DNA of 64,000 nt from Halorientalis sp. LT38 (GTDB lineage Archaea; Halobacteriota; Halobacteria; Halobacteriales; Haloarculaceae). The position numbers were made by a program, and so were the translations under genes. Positions 1-9,683 of the stretch are shown one piece after another (the stretch's first letter is position 1; each line of letters begins with the position of its first letter). The stretch lies in the NCBI RefSeq assembly GCF_037031225.1, contig NZ_JAYEZN010000001.1:2790001-2854000 (forward strand), read 5' to 3'. The notes beneath the pieces were generated by a model that worked only from the letters and a program-made list of their open reading frames with translations, made no database searches and was not told where the DNA came from.

Positions 1-37
1 CGTGTACGCCGACGCCATCGCGGCGCGGCGGAACTGA
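1..37 (+). CDS. 3' end of a CDS cut by the left edge
   Basis: An open frame enters from the left edge and ends in TGA at 35-37, giving a C-terminal tail VYADAIAARRN. The alanine and arginine rich tail and the spacing of about 100 bases to the next start fit the end of an upstream gene on the same strand. Too little is present to name a product, and the frame could be fortuitous. Confidence 0.3.
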   Translation, partial: VYADAIAARRN

Positions 38-139
38 CCAGTTACTTGCAGCTCGGTTCCGGAATACACCAGGCATAGCCCCGCACCGGCCGCGAGCGGA
101 CGGACTTAAGGACGCGCCGGGCGTCGATGCACGCAGAGA

Positions 140-1105
140 ATGTACGCGGGAGTCGACCTCGGGGCGACGAACCTCCGTGCCGTCGTGACCGACGTCGAGG
201 GCCGGGTCCTCGGCCGGGATCGGCGGGGAACGCCACAGAACGAGGGCGGCATCGCGGTCACCGAGGCCGTCCTCGACTCGCTCCGGGCGGCCTGCCAGGC
301 GGCGGGGACGACGACCACCCGGATCAACGCCGTCGGCATCGGCTCGATCGGCCCGCTCGACACCGCCGCCGGCGCCGTCGAGAACCCGGTAAACGTCGAC
401 GGCGCCGACCGCATCCCGCTGGTCGGCCCCGTGCAGAACCTCGTCGACAGCGACGCGGTCTACCTCCACAACGACGCCAACGCGGGCGTGCTCGCCGAGC
501 GGTTCTACGCCGACCGCGCCCCAGACGACATGGTCTACCTGACGATCTCCTCGGGCATCGGCGCCGGCGTCTGCGTCGACGGCAACCTCCTCTCGGGCTG
601 GGACGGCAACGCCGGCGAGATCGGGCACGTCGCGCTCGACTCGAACGGCCCCGTGACCTGCGGCTGCGGCGGGACCGGCCACTGGGAGGCCTTCTGCTCC
701 GGCGAGAACCTCCCCGAGTACGCCCGCGTCCTCCACGAGCGCGAGGACGTGGCGACCGACCTCCCGCTCGACGACCCGGAGTTAGACGCCCCAGACGTGT
801 TCGACGCGGCCGGCGCAGACCCGCTGGCCGACCTGGTGCTCGATCGGATGGCCCACTGGAACAGCCACGGGATCGCGACGATCGTCCACGCATATGCCCC
901 CATCACCATCTCCGTCGGGGGTGCCGTGGCGCTCAACAACCCCGAACTCGTCCTCGATCCCGTCCGCGAGCGATTGCCCGACCTGGTCGTCTCGAACGTC
1001 CCCGAGATCCGGTTGACCGAGTACGGTGACGAGATCGTGGTGAAAGGGGCAGTTGCGAGTGCGATGACTGGTGGCACCGGTGACCGGGGGCGAATCCGCA
1101 GGTAA
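140..1105 (+). CDS. ROK-family sugar kinase (glucokinase-like)
   Basis: 321 residues, normal length for a ROK kinase. The ATP-binding DLGATN motif is at residues 6-11 and the ROK zinc motif (CGCGGTGH followed by WE) begins near residue 174. These mark a cytoplasmic ATP-dependent hexose kinase; glucose or a related hexose or N-acetylhexosamine is the likely substrate, and sequence alone does not decide which. A TATA-like gacttaagg lies about 30 bases before the ATG, which suits a leaderless transcript. The gene is convergent with glpK, with one base between the two stop codons. It may belong functionally with the sugar regulators further right, which is inference. Confidence 0.85.
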   Translation: MYAGVDLGATNLRAVVTDVEGRVLGRDRRGTPQNEGGIAVTEAVLDSLRAACQAAGTTTTRINAVGIGSIGPLDTAAGAVENPVNVDGADRIPLVGPVQNLVDSDAVYLHNDANAGVLAERFYADRAPDDMVYLTISSGIGAGVCVDGNLLSGWDGNAGEIGHVALDSNGPVTCGCGGTGHWEAFCSGENLPEYARVLHEREDVATDLPLDDPELDAPDVFDAAGADPLADLVLDRMAHWNSHGIATIVHAYAPITISVGGAVALNNPELVLDPVRERLPDLVVSNVPEIRLTEYGDEIVVKGAVASAMTGGTGDRGRIRR

Positions 1106-1106
1106 C

Positions 1107-2645
1107 TCAGTCTACGCCGTCGCGCGCCCACCCCTTCGCGCACTCGACGGCGTCCAGCCAGCGGTCGTGGCGGGCGTCCGCGCGGTCCGGGTCCATCTCC
1201 GGTTCGAAGGCGGCGTCGACGTGCCAGTTGGCGCGCAGTTCCTCGAGGGAGTCCCAGTAGCCGACGGCGAGGCCGGCCGCGTACGCCGCGCCCAGCGCCG
1301 TGGTCTCGTCGACTTCCGGCCGGACGATGTCGGTCCCGACGATGTCGGCCTGCAGCTGACAGAGGAAGTTGTTCTTGACCGCGCCGCCGTCGACTTTCAG
1401 ACTCCCGATCTCGACGCCGGCGTCGGCCTCCATGGCCTCGGCCACGTCGCGGGTCTGGTAGGCGATGGCCTCTAGCGTCGCGCGGACGATGTGCTCGCGG
1501 CGGGTGCCCCGGGTCATCCCCACGATGGTCCCGCGGGCGCGCCCGTCCCAGTGGGGCGCGCCGAGGCCGGTGAACGCCGGGACGACGTAGACGCCGTCGG
1601 TGCCGTCGACCGACCGCGCGAGTTCAGCGGTCTCGGTGGGGTCCTCGATCAGGTCGACGTCTTCGAGCCACTCGATGGCCGCGCCGGTGACGAAGATCGA
1701 GCCCTCCAGCGCGTAGCGGACCGGTTCGCCCGAGCGCTGGAAGCCGACCGTCGTCAGCAGGCCGTGGTCGCTCTCGACGGCCTCGGTGCCGGTGTTCAGC
1801 AGGAAGAACGAACCGGTGCCGTAGGTGTTCTTCGCGTCGCCGGCGTCGAAGCAGGTCTGGCCGAACAGCGCGGCCTGCTGGTCGCCGAGCGCGCCGGCGA
1901 CGGGCACCTCGGCGCCGAGGAAGCCGTCGGGGTCGGTGGTCCCGTACAGCGCCTCGTCCGAGGACGGTCGGACCTCTGGCAGCACGGCCTCGGGGACCGA
2001 GAACTCGTCGAGGAGGTCGTCGTCCCACGCCATCTCGTGAATGTCGTACAGCATCGTCCGCGAGGCGTTGGTGACGTCGGTGACGTGGTTTCCCGTGAGG
2101 TTGTAGATCAACCAGCTATCGATCGTCCCGAACAGGAGTTCGCCCGCCTCCGCGCGGTCGCGCACGTCCGCCGGCCGCGTCCGCTCCATCTTGATCGGAT
2201 CGGCCTCGTCCAGCAACCACTCGATCTTCGTGGCCGAGAAGTAGGCGTCGGCCTCTAGCCCTGTTTTCTCCCGGATCCACTCGACTTTCCCCTCTCGTTC
2301 CAGTTGCTCGACGCGGTCGGTCGTCCGGCGGTCCTGCCAGACGATGGCGTTGTGGATCGGATCGCCCGTTGCAGCGTCCCAGACGAGCGTGGTCTCGCGC
2401 TGGTTGGTGATTCCCAGCGCGGCCAGCTGGGTCGCGTCCAGGCCGGCCTCCTCGAGCGCGGCGGCGATGACTCGCTTCGTGGTCTCCCAGATCTCGACGG
2501 GGTCGTGCTCGACCCAGCCGGGTTCGGGGTAGATCTGTTCGTGTCGCTCGTAGGCGTCGGCGACCACCTGTCCCCCGTGGTCGAAGACCATGAAGCGGGT
2601 CCCGGTCGTCCCCTGGTCGATCGCCCCGACGTAGCTGTCTCCCAT
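1107..2645 (-). CDS. glpK: Glycerol kinase GlpK
   Basis: 512 residues. The first step of glycerol use: ATP-dependent phosphorylation of glycerol to sn-glycerol 3-phosphate in the cytoplasm. The FGGY-kinase signature DQGTTGTRFMVFD lies near the N terminus and the second-domain loop YGTGSFFLLNTG near the middle; GLGAPHWD and DGGAVKNNFLCQ complete the family pattern. The chosen ATG begins MGDSYVGAIDQG; the frame stays open further upstream, but that extension is basic and runs into the divergent promoter. Transcribed divergently from glpA across about 100 bases, so the two units probably share control. No glycerol facilitator gene is adjacent. Confidence 0.96.
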   Translation of the reverse strand: MGDSYVGAIDQGTTGTRFMVFDHGGQVVADAYERHEQIYPEPGWVEHDPVEIWETTKRVIAAALEEAGLDATQLAALGITNQRETTLVWDAATGDPIHNAIVWQDRRTTDRVEQLEREGKVEWIREKTGLEADAYFSATKIEWLLDEADPIKMERTRPADVRDRAEAGELLFGTIDSWLIYNLTGNHVTDVTNASRTMLYDIHEMAWDDDLLDEFSVPEAVLPEVRPSSDEALYGTTDPDGFLGAEVPVAGALGDQQAALFGQTCFDAGDAKNTYGTGSFFLLNTGTEAVESDHGLLTTVGFQRSGEPVRYALEGSIFVTGAAIEWLEDVDLIEDPTETAELARSVDGTDGVYVVPAFTGLGAPHWDGRARGTIVGMTRGTRREHIVRATLEAIAYQTRDVAEAMEADAGVEIGSLKVDGGAVKNNFLCQLQADIVGTDIVRPEVDETTALGAAYAAGLAVGYWDSLEELRANWHVDAAFEPEMDPDRADARHDRWLDAVECAKGWARDGVD

Positions 2646-2745
2646 GGTCGCGTGGGGGCAGTACAGCCAGATCCGACTTGAAGGTACGCGTCGGTCGAGC
2701 CCCGCGACGGTGAAGCTTAGTGTCCGGGGTCCCACGCGGCGGTAG
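2646..2745. promoter_or_regulatory. Divergent glpK/glpA promoter region
   Basis: A 100-base gap holds both start regions. On the plus strand aagcttagtg (2713-2722) sits about 28 bases before the glpA ATG and could be its TATA box. The minus-strand glpK promoter is less clear. I see no convincing operator. Confidence 0.45.
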
Positions 2746-4422
2746 ATGGCGGCAACTCCGACGGTGCTGGTGATCGGGGGCGGCTCGACGGGCTGTGGCA
2801 TCGCCCGCGACCTGGCGATGCGCGGCCTCGACGTCACGCTCGTCGAGCAGGGCAACCTCACCCACGGAACGACCGGGCGCATGCACGGCCTGCTCCACAG
2901 CGGCGCGCGCTACGCCGTGGCCGACCAGTCGAGCGCCCGCGAGTGCATCGCCGAGATGCGGATCCTCGAAGACGTGGCCAGCCACTGCGTCGAGGAGACC
3001 GGCGGCCTGTTCGTCGAGCGTCCGGAGGACGACGAAGACTACTTCGAGCGGAAACTGCGGGGCTGCGACGAGTGCGACATCCCAGCCGAGGTCCTCACCG
3101 GCCGAGAGGCCCGCGAACGCGAGCCCTACCTCGCCGAGGACGTCGAGAAGGCCATCGCGGTGCCGGACGGGGCGGTCGACCCGTTCCGGCTCTGCGTGGC
3201 GAACGCGGCGAGCGCCCGGAACCGCGGCGCGCGGATCGAGACCCACGCTCGGGTCACCGACCTCATCGTCGAGGCCGGCGAGGTCGTCGGCGCGGAGGTC
3301 GAACACGAGAGCGGGCCCGGGAAGCGAACCCACGCCAGTCCGGGCACCACGGAGCGCATCGAGGCCGATCACGTCGTCAACGCGACCGGTGCGTGGGCCG
3401 GCCGGATCGGCGAACTGGCCGGCGTCGACGTCGCCGTCCGGCCCTCGAAGGGCGTCATGACCGTGATGAACGTCCGGCAGGTCGACACGGTGATCAACCG
3501 CTGTCGGCCCAAGGGCGACGCCGACATCGTCGTGCCCCACGAGACCACGTGCATTCTGGGCACGACCGACGAGGAGGTCGAGGACCCCGGGGACTACCCC
3601 GAAAAACAGTGGGAGGTCGACCTGCTGATCGACCAGCTCGCGGAACTGCTCCCGGTTCTCCGGGACGCCAGAACGATCCGCTCCTACTGGGGCGTGCGCC
3701 CGCTGTACGAACCGCCGGAGGCCGGAACCGAGGACCCCACCGACGTCACGCGCGACTTCTTCCTCCTGGACCACGCCGACCGGGACGCGCGACCCGGACT
3801 CACGACCGTCGTCGGCGGGAAGTTCACGACCTATCGGCTGATGGCCGAGGCGGTCAGCGACCACGTCTGCGAGCGCCTGGGCGTCTCGGCGCCCTGCCGG
3901 ACCGCCGACGTTCCACTTCCCGGGAGCCGGGACGAGCGCGTCCTGGACGAGGCGATGGACGACTTCGGGCTCACCTCGCCGGTCGCCCGCCGGAGCAAGC
4001 AACGACTGGGCGACCGGTCCGCCGAGGTGCTCGATACCGAGGATCCCAACCCCGTGGTCTGTTCCTGCGAGGGGGTCACCCGCGCGGAAGTGCAGGACGC
4101 CGTCGCCGAATCCGGGACGGACCTGAACGCCGTCCGGATCAGGACCCGGGCGTCGATGGGCAACTGCCAGGGCGGCTTCTGCGCGCACGCGATGGCCCAG
4201 GAACTGCATCCCGAGTACGACCCCGAGCGGGCCGCGGCCGCGCTGGACGACCTCTACCAGGAGCGCTGGAAAGGCCAGCGCCACGCGCTCTGGGGTGAAC
4301 AGCTCTCGCAGGCGATGCTCACCTACGCGCTGCACGCGACGACGATGAACCGGGGTCGAACTGTGCGGGACGACGACGTCGACTTCGACGCCTTCGACGG
4401 AGGTGCCACGGGTGGCGATTGA
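2746..4422 (+). CDS. glpA: Anaerobic-type glycerol-3-phosphate dehydrogenase subunit A
   Basis: 558 residues. FAD subunit that oxidises glycerol 3-phosphate to dihydroxyacetone phosphate and passes electrons through GlpB/GlpC to the quinone pool. The N-terminal dinucleotide fold is [12 protein letters not shown] (residues 7-18), followed by the DAO family segment [14 protein letters not shown]. The C terminus carries a BFD-like [2Fe-2S] domain with cysteines in CSCEG and GNCQGGFC, from about residue 438. First gene of glpACB; its TGA lies inside the glpB ribosome-binding and start region, which implies translational coupling. Known haloarchaeal glycerol operons have the same gene order. Confidence 0.96.
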   Translation: MAATPTVLVIGGGSTGCGIARDLAMRGLDVTLVEQGNLTHGTTGRMHGLLHSGARYAVADQSSARECIAEMRILEDVASHCVEETGGLFVERPEDDEDYFERKLRGCDECDIPAEVLTGREAREREPYLAEDVEKAIAVPDGAVDPFRLCVANAASARNRGARIETHARVTDLIVEAGEVVGAEVEHESGPGKRTHASPGTTERIEADHVVNATGAWAGRIGELAGVDVAVRPSKGVMTVMNVRQVDTVINRCRPKGDADIVVPHETTCILGTTDEEVEDPGDYPEKQWEVDLLIDQLAELLPVLRDARTIRSYWGVRPLYEPPEAGTEDPTDVTRDFFLLDHADRDARPGLTTVVGGKFTTYRLMAEAVSDHVCERLGVSAPCRTADVPLPGSRDERVLDEAMDDFGLTSPVARRSKQRLGDRSAEVLDTEDPNPVVCSCEGVTRAEVQDAVAESGTDLNAVRIRTRASMGNCQGGFCAHAMAQELHPEYDPERAAAALDDLYQERWKGQRHALWGEQLSQAMLTYALHATTMNRGRTVRDDDVDFDAFDGGATGGD

Positions 4423-5677
4423 ACAGGAGGTCCTGGTGATCGGCGGCGGACTCGCGGGAGCGACCGCGGCCATCGCGGCCGCCCGGACGGGTGCGGACGT
4501 CCGCCTGGTGTCGGCCAAACAGCCCACCCTCCGCCACGCCAGCGGGCTGATCGACGTGCTCGGCTACACCCCCGATGGCGAAGGCCCGCTGGCCGAGCCG
4601 TTCGAGCACTTCGCCGACCTCCCCGAAGGCCACCCCTACGAGCGCGTGGGCCGGGACGCCGTCGAGGCCGGACTGGCGATGTTCGACGACATTTGCGGTG
4701 ATTCCTACGAGGGAAAGAGGACCGATCGGAACGCGCTGGTCCCGACCTTCGGGGGTCGGCTCAAGCCGACGGCGCGGTACTCGGCGAGCGCGGCCGAGGG
4801 GTTGGCCAGCGACACCCGCGACATGCTGCTGGTGGGCTTCGAGCGACTGGTGGGGTTCGACGCGCCGCTGGCGGCCGCGCGCTTGAACGCCGCGGACCCC
4901 CCCTTCGAGGCCCGCGGCGTGACCGTCGAGTTCTCGGCCGACCTGACCGCGGAGCCGAAGGTGACGCGATTCGCGCACCTCCTCGACCGCGACGAATCGA
5001 CTGACGCCGGTCGGCCGGTCCGCAGCGCGCTCGCCGACCGCGTCGTTGCCCATCTGGACGGGGAAGCCAGAGTGGGATTCCCGGCGGTTCTCGGCGACGA
5101 TCACCCGAATGCGGTGCGAGACGAACTGGCCGACCGTCTGGGCGCGGCCGTGTTCGAGGTCCCGATGGGACCGCCGAGCCTCCCCGGCCTGCGGCTCGAA
5201 GACCGGCTCTACGACGCGCTGGACGCGGCCGGCGTTCGCATCGAGACGGGGAACCCGGTGATGGGATTCGCGGGCGACGACCGGATCGAGTCGGTCACCG
5301 TTGATCGGAACGGCGCCAGCGTCCCCTACGCGGCCGAGCAGTTCGTCCTGGCGACCGGCGGCCTGGTCGGAAAGGGGATCGATTCGGACCGGGACGGCGT
5401 CGCGGAACCGATCTTCGACTGTCACGTCCCCCACCCGCCCGACCGTTACGACTGGTTCGACGACGACGCGTTCGGCGACCATCGGTTCGCGCGCTTCGGC
5501 GTCGACCCCGACCGCGATTTGCGGCCGCTGGACGCGTCCGGCACTCCCGAGTTCGAGAACCTCCGGGCGGCGGGCTCAGTATTGGGAAACTACGACTTCG
5601 CGGCCGAGAAGTCCGGCAGCGGCGTCTCGCTGGCGACCGGCGTCCGCGCGGGCAGACTGGCAGGTGAACACACGTGA
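4412..5677 (+). CDS. glpB: Glycerol-3-phosphate dehydrogenase subunit B
   Basis: 421 residues. Flavoprotein partner of GlpA. The N terminus [20 protein letters not shown] is a Rossmann FAD-binding fold, and a second flavin segment [12 protein letters not shown] lies near residue 310. I chose the GTG at 4412 because GGAGG (4399-4403) lies 8 bases upstream and the protein then begins with the expected MAIE; a GTG at 4403 in the same frame would put the Shine-Dalgarno inside the start. The start overlaps the last codons of glpA, and the stop shares four bases (GTGA) with the glpC start, so the three subunits are coupled. Confidence 0.94.
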   Translation: MAIEQEVLVIGGGLAGATAAIAAARTGADVRLVSAKQPTLRHASGLIDVLGYTPDGEGPLAEPFEHFADLPEGHPYERVGRDAVEAGLAMFDDICGDSYEGKRTDRNALVPTFGGRLKPTARYSASAAEGLASDTRDMLLVGFERLVGFDAPLAAARLNAADPPFEARGVTVEFSADLTAEPKVTRFAHLLDRDESTDAGRPVRSALADRVVAHLDGEARVGFPAVLGDDHPNAVRDELADRLGAAVFEVPMGPPSLPGLRLEDRLYDALDAAGVRIETGNPVMGFAGDDRIESVTVDRNGASVPYAAEQFVLATGGLVGKGIDSDRDGVAEPIFDCHVPHPPDRYDWFDDDAFGDHRFARFGVDPDRDLRPLDASGTPEFENLRAAGSVLGNYDFAAEKSGSGVSLATGVRAGRLAGEHT

Positions 5678-7056
5678 GCGACGCTGACACTCCAGACGAC
5701 GGCGGGGTACCGGGCGAGAACGGGAGCGGCGACGAGCACGCCGGCGACGAGTTCGATCCCGTGCAGGTGTTCCCCGAGGGGGACCTTGACCTCCGCGGCG
5801 GGGCCGACTCCTGTTACAAGTGCTCGACCTGCGATACGAACTGCCCGGTCGCGGAAGTGGACGACGAGTTCCCCGGGCCGAAGTTCCAGGGACCAGAGCA
5901 GTGGCGGCTCAAGCGCAAGGACGACGCCGAGATCGACGCCTCGGTCATGGACTGCTCGAATTGCATGCGCTGCGACGACGCCTGCCCGGCGGACGTCCCC
6001 CTCAGCCAGATGCACAACGAGGCTCGCGCAGAGTACGTTCGCGAGGGGATGAGCAAACTCTCGGTCGAGTACTGGCGCAACCGCGTGCTCGCGAACTACC
6101 GAACGGGCGCGTGGCTCGGGAGCAAGGTCCCCCGGCTGACGAATGCCCTCGTGGGCAATTCGATCGTGCGAACGCTCGGCGAGAAACTGTTCGGGCTCAC
6201 CGCCGAACGGGAGTTCCCCGAGTTCGCCGAGGAGACCTTCCGGGAGTGGTGGGAGAGGCGAGGCGGCGCAGCCGCCTCGAAGGAGCGAGCGCGGGAGGCG
6301 CGAGCCGAGCGTGGCGGGGCAGGGATCCAATCGGACGAGAAGCGCGTCGCGTACTTCCACGGCTGCTACGCCAACTACAACACGCCCGAAGTGGCGAAGG
6401 CTCTGGTCTCCGTCTTCGAGCACTTCGGCTACGAGGTCGCGGTCCCCGAGCAGGGCTGTTCGGGGACGCCGATGTTCGCGAACGGCATGCTCGCCGACGC
6501 GCGGCGGGACGCGGAGACGAACGTGTCCTCGCTCTCCGAACTCGTCGACGGCGGGTACGACGTGATCTGTTCCTGTACCTCCTGCTCGATGTCGCTGCGC
6601 CAGGAGTACCCCGAACTGTTCTCCCTCGACGGTATCGACGACGTGGCGGCCCATACGTTCGAGGCCCTGGAGTACCTGCGGATCCACGAGGACCTCCGGG
6701 GGGCGCTCGCCGAAGCCGAAGTCGAAGGAGACGACCTGGCCTATCACGCGCCCTGCCACGCACGCAACCAGGGACTTGACCGGCAGGCAGTCGAACTGTT
6801 CCGGGACCTGGACGGCGTCGCCGTCGAAGACGTCGGCGACTCCTGTTCGGGCATCTCCGGCACCTACGGCTGGAAGGCCGAGAAGTACGACAAATCGATG
6901 GCCATCGGCGAGGAGATGTTCGAGGAGATGGCCGACGCCGAAGGGGAGACGGGCCTGACGGAGTGTCCGACCTGCGCGATGCAGATGGAACACGGCACGG
7001 GCTACGAGATCCGCCATCCCCTGGAGGTGCTGGAAGACGCGCTGGTCGCGGACTGA
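5674..7056 (+). CDS. glpC: Glycerol-3-phosphate dehydrogenase iron-sulfur subunit C
   Basis: 460 residues. Iron-sulfur subunit that connects GlpAB to the membrane quinone pool. Two 4Fe-4S ferredoxin motifs (CYKCSTCDTNCP and CSNCMRCDDACP) lie at about residues 47-105. The C-terminal half has the repeated cysteine-rich CCG domains of heterodisulfide-reductase type subunits (HGCYANYN, CSGTPMF, CSCTSCS, CHARNQG, CSGISGTYG, CPTCAMQ). GTG start in a four-base overlap with glpB. Residues about 193-222 form a low-complexity Arg/Ala/Glu linker encoded by a palindrome-rich stretch that looks inserted in frame. Confidence 0.94.
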   Translation: MSDADTPDDGGVPGENGSGDEHAGDEFDPVQVFPEGDLDLRGGADSCYKCSTCDTNCPVAEVDDEFPGPKFQGPEQWRLKRKDDAEIDASVMDCSNCMRCDDACPADVPLSQMHNEARAEYVREGMSKLSVEYWRNRVLANYRTGAWLGSKVPRLTNALVGNSIVRTLGEKLFGLTAEREFPEFAEETFREWWERRGGAAASKERAREARAERGGAGIQSDEKRVAYFHGCYANYNTPEVAKALVSVFEHFGYEVAVPEQGCSGTPMFANGMLADARRDAETNVSSLSELVDGGYDVICSCTSCSMSLRQEYPELFSLDGIDDVAAHTFEALEYLRIHEDLRGALAEAEVEGDDLAYHAPCHARNQGLDRQAVELFRDLDGVAVEDVGDSCSGISGTYGWKAEKYDKSMAIGEEMFEEMADAEGETGLTECPTCAMQMEHGTGYEIRHPLEVLEDALVAD

Positions 7057-7128
7057 ACGGCGGGCCTGGCCGTGACGGTACCCGCGGACCGACGCCTCCG
7101 TCGTTCTCCCCACCGAAACGCCGCCGAA

Positions 7129-7138
7129 CTTTATAATC
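7129..7138 (+). promoter_or_regulatory. TATA box of the minor-head-like gene
   Basis: ctttataatc is the clearest AT-rich block in this GC-rich gap. It is centred about 26 bases before the ATG at 7160, the usual distance for a leaderless haloarchaeal transcript. Confidence 0.6.
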
Positions 7139-7159
7139 GCGAGGCCGGAACCGTCGCCT

Positions 7160-7726
7160 ATGGGTTTGCGAGACTGGGTTACCGGGCTGCTGGGCGAGGG
7201 CGAGTCGGGTGCTGGTGGCAGTGACGGCGACGGCGGGCTCGACCTCGTCGTCGACGTGGAGCGGCGGGCTGGGGCGATCCTCGAACACTACGGGCTGCCG
7301 GGCGAGGAGGCGCGTCGCGTCGCCGAGATCCTCGCCGCCGAACTGACGCGGGAGGAGGGCTACGCCCGGTCGATGATCGCCGACCGGGTGGTGCGCGAAC
7401 TCGACCTCGACGAGGAGCGGGCCCGGACCGTCGTCGACACGGAGGTGGCGTCGATCCGGAACCTCGCCCGCGTCCGCAGGTACACAGAGCAGGCGGGCGG
7501 CGACGTCCGGTTCCGGTGGGTCGACTCCGTCGGCCAGGACGACTCGCCCGTCTGTGCTGACGTGCGAGCGGCGATCGACGACCGCGGCCCGGTGTCTCTC
7601 GACGAATTACGGGAACTCATCCGGGACGCTGCGAGCGAACACTCGTCCGGGACGCCCGAGCGGGCCGACGACCTCGTCCCGCACGAGCGCTGTCGCCACA
7701 CCGTCGTGCGACACCTCGAGGACTGA
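7160..7726 (+). CDS. Uncharacterised protein with phage minor-head (SPP1 gp7-like) C-terminal motif
   Basis: 188 residues, acidic. The first 30 residues are glycine rich. The middle is helical, with a TEVASIRNLARVRRYTE stretch. The C terminus carries FRWVDSVGQDDSPVCADVRAAI and later VPHERCRHTVV. That spacing (Trp, Asp, Cys, then Pro-His-x-x-Cys-Arg) is the pattern of the phage head-morphogenesis/minor capsid domain. No other phage gene is nearby, the gene has its own promoter, and its codon use matches its neighbours, so it looks like a resident gene. The cellular role is unknown. The phage resemblance is by eye and needs a profile search. Confidence 0.7.
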   Translation: MGLRDWVTGLLGEGESGAGGSDGDGGLDLVVDVERRAGAILEHYGLPGEEARRVAEILAAELTREEGYARSMIADRVVRELDLDEERARTVVDTEVASIRNLARVRRYTEQAGGDVRFRWVDSVGQDDSPVCADVRAAIDDRGPVSLDELRELIRDAASEHSSGTPERADDLVPHERCRHTVVRHLED

Positions 7727-7756
7727 CCGGCGTCGGCCCCGGACGGCTTGGCCGGC

Positions 7757-9553
7757 TCAGGTGAGCGCCTCGTCCTGCACCGTCGATTCGTCGGTCGCGA
7801 TGCCGCTGAACTCGAACCGGGCACCGCCGGTAGGAGCGTCGGTCACGGTGACGTCCCAGCCGTGCGCGTCGGCGACGGTTTCGACGATCGCCAGGCCGAA
7901 ACCGGTCCCGTTCTCGGAGGTGGTGAACCCCTGGTCGAGTACCTCGGACTGCTGGTCTTCGGGGATACCGGGCCCGTCGTCTTCGACGTAGAACCCGTCC
8001 CGGAGCGTCCCGACCGTGACGGTCACGTCGTCGCCGTCTTCACTGGTGCCGTGTTCTATCGAGTTCCGAAAGAGGTTCTCGAACACCTGCAACAGGCGGG
8101 TCCGGTCCGCCCGGACGGTCTCGTTTTCGACCAGCTGGAGGTCGCTGGCCTCCGTGTCGACGTTCGCCCAGGCCTCCCGGGCGATGGCGTGTAGCTCGAC
8201 CGCTTCCGTGTCGTCGACGGTCTGGCCCTGTCGGGCGAGCGTCAGGACGTTCTCGATGATGTCTTCCATGCGATCGTGAGCGCCCTCGGCGCGGTCGAGC
8301 ACCGACAGCTCCTCGTTGTGTCTGGCGAGTTCGATCGCGCTCTCGGCGACGTTGAGCGGGTTGCGGAGGTCGTGGGAGACGATGCTGGCGAACTCGTCGA
8401 GCTGTTCGTTCTGGCGTCTGAGCTCTTCGGTGCGCTCCTCGAGGGCCTGTTTGCGGCGCTCGCGCTCGGTCACGTCGTGGATCAGCGAGACGCGGCCGGC
8501 GGCGCCGTCATCGCCGTCCAGTCTGGTGACCGTCACGTCGAAACACCGCTTCTCACCGGTGGGAGTCCGGACCCAGATCGCCGGGAACTCGCCCGCAGCC
8601 TCCGGATCGAGGAGGTCAACGTCGGCGTCGTCGACGAAGATGTCCGGGGGCAACACGTCCTCCAGTTGCCGGCCGACCACGCGCGCCTCGGGATCGCCGA
8701 GGATCTTCCGCCCCATCGGGTTGATGTCGACGACGCGGTTCCGGTGGTCGGTGACGAGCATCCCCCCGCCCATCTCCTCGATCATCGCGGTCCGGGCCAC
8801 CGGCGCGAGGCTCTTCGACCGGGAGCCGAACAGTTCGAGCAGCGGTTTCAGCGGGAGGAACTCGTACGATCGGAACCCGACGAACACGAGCAGCGACAGC
8901 GACCCGAACACCAGGTTCGCCAGCGGCGCGAGCGTGTAGTGGGGCACTGGACTCAGGCCCGCCGTGCTCAGGGCGTGACAGCCGGTCAGCAGGACGCTGT
9001 AGGCCAGGAAGAAGAAGGTCCGTTTGCGGTAGACGTTCCGCGAGCCGACGAACTTCCCGAACAGCAGGTAGTCGCCGACGAAGAGCAACGCGTAGGTGTA
9101 GACGACGACGCCCCAGAACACGGGGCCATAGGACAGCGAGAGGTTCGCCACTGCCGCGTCCTGGACCAGCGTCGGGTCGACCCAGGCCAGGTCGCCGACG
9201 TTCGTCGCTCCGAGGACGAGCACGACGGCGGGGACGACCGCGAGTCCGGCGACCAGTTCCCGGGAGGCACCGCTCGGGTGTCCCGTGTACTGCCGGGCGA
9301 AGAGGAACAGCGAAGGCCCGATCGTGGCCATCGCGAACAGCGTGATCGCGTAGCCGCCCGTCTTCGTCGCGAGTCCGTCGCCGGCGAGGACGATCGCCTG
9401 CCCGAACGCCCACAGCGCCAGGCTGATCTCGACGAACATGAGCGGCGTCGTCCCCGATTTGGGCCGCTCGTTCCAGAGAAACGCCGCTACCAGCGTCGAG
9501 AGCACTCCTGAGACGACCAGCAGCCCTGCCAGGACAGGGATGCCGATGAACAT
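7757..9553 (-). CDS. Membrane sensor histidine kinase, 7TM-PAS-HisKA-HATPase
   Basis: 598 residues. The first 220 residues form about seven hydrophobic helices (the 7TM sensory region common in haloarchaeal kinases). A PAS domain follows at about 240-360, with MLVTDHRNRVVDINPMGRKILG. A coiled linker then leads to HisKA with SIVSHDLRNPLNVAES; the phosphoacceptor His is near residue 391. The ATPase domain shows NLFRNSIEHG, DDGPGIPEDQ and GTGFGLAIV. It probably autophosphorylates in response to a membrane or cytosolic signal. No response regulator is adjacent, so the partner is unknown. It lies downstream of the gluconate dehydratase on the same strand. Confidence 0.9.
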   Translation of the reverse strand: MFIGIPVLAGLLVVSGVLSTLVAAFLWNERPKSGTTPLMFVEISLALWAFGQAIVLAGDGLATKTGGYAITLFAMATIGPSLFLFARQYTGHPSGASRELVAGLAVVPAVVLVLGATNVGDLAWVDPTLVQDAAVANLSLSYGPVFWGVVVYTYALLFVGDYLLFGKFVGSRNVYRKRTFFFLAYSVLLTGCHALSTAGLSPVPHYTLAPLANLVFGSLSLLVFVGFRSYEFLPLKPLLELFGSRSKSLAPVARTAMIEEMGGGMLVTDHRNRVVDINPMGRKILGDPEARVVGRQLEDVLPPDIFVDDADVDLLDPEAAGEFPAIWVRTPTGEKRCFDVTVTRLDGDDGAAGRVSLIHDVTERERRKQALEERTEELRRQNEQLDEFASIVSHDLRNPLNVAESAIELARHNEELSVLDRAEGAHDRMEDIIENVLTLARQGQTVDDTEAVELHAIAREAWANVDTEASDLQLVENETVRADRTRLLQVFENLFRNSIEHGTSEDGDDVTVTVGTLRDGFYVEDDGPGIPEDQQSEVLDQGFTTSENGTGFGLAIVETVADAHGWDVTVTDAPTGGARFEFSGIATDESTVQDEALT

Positions 9554-9683
9554 ACCTCGACATCGAGGCGTCGCGTGTTAAGTCTACGCACAATTCTATC
9601 ACCTCTGATAACGTCCGCTCCCCTCGCGGGGGGCGATGCCGCGTCGAACACCGGTTCGCTTCGCTCACCGGGCCCGAAGACGC

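Noticed and set aside
2116-4527. 803-residue open frame on the minus strand opposite glpA
   Set aside because: It lies antisense to an unambiguous glpA, has no family pattern and repeats the Arg/Gly/Val bias of GC-rich antisense frames.
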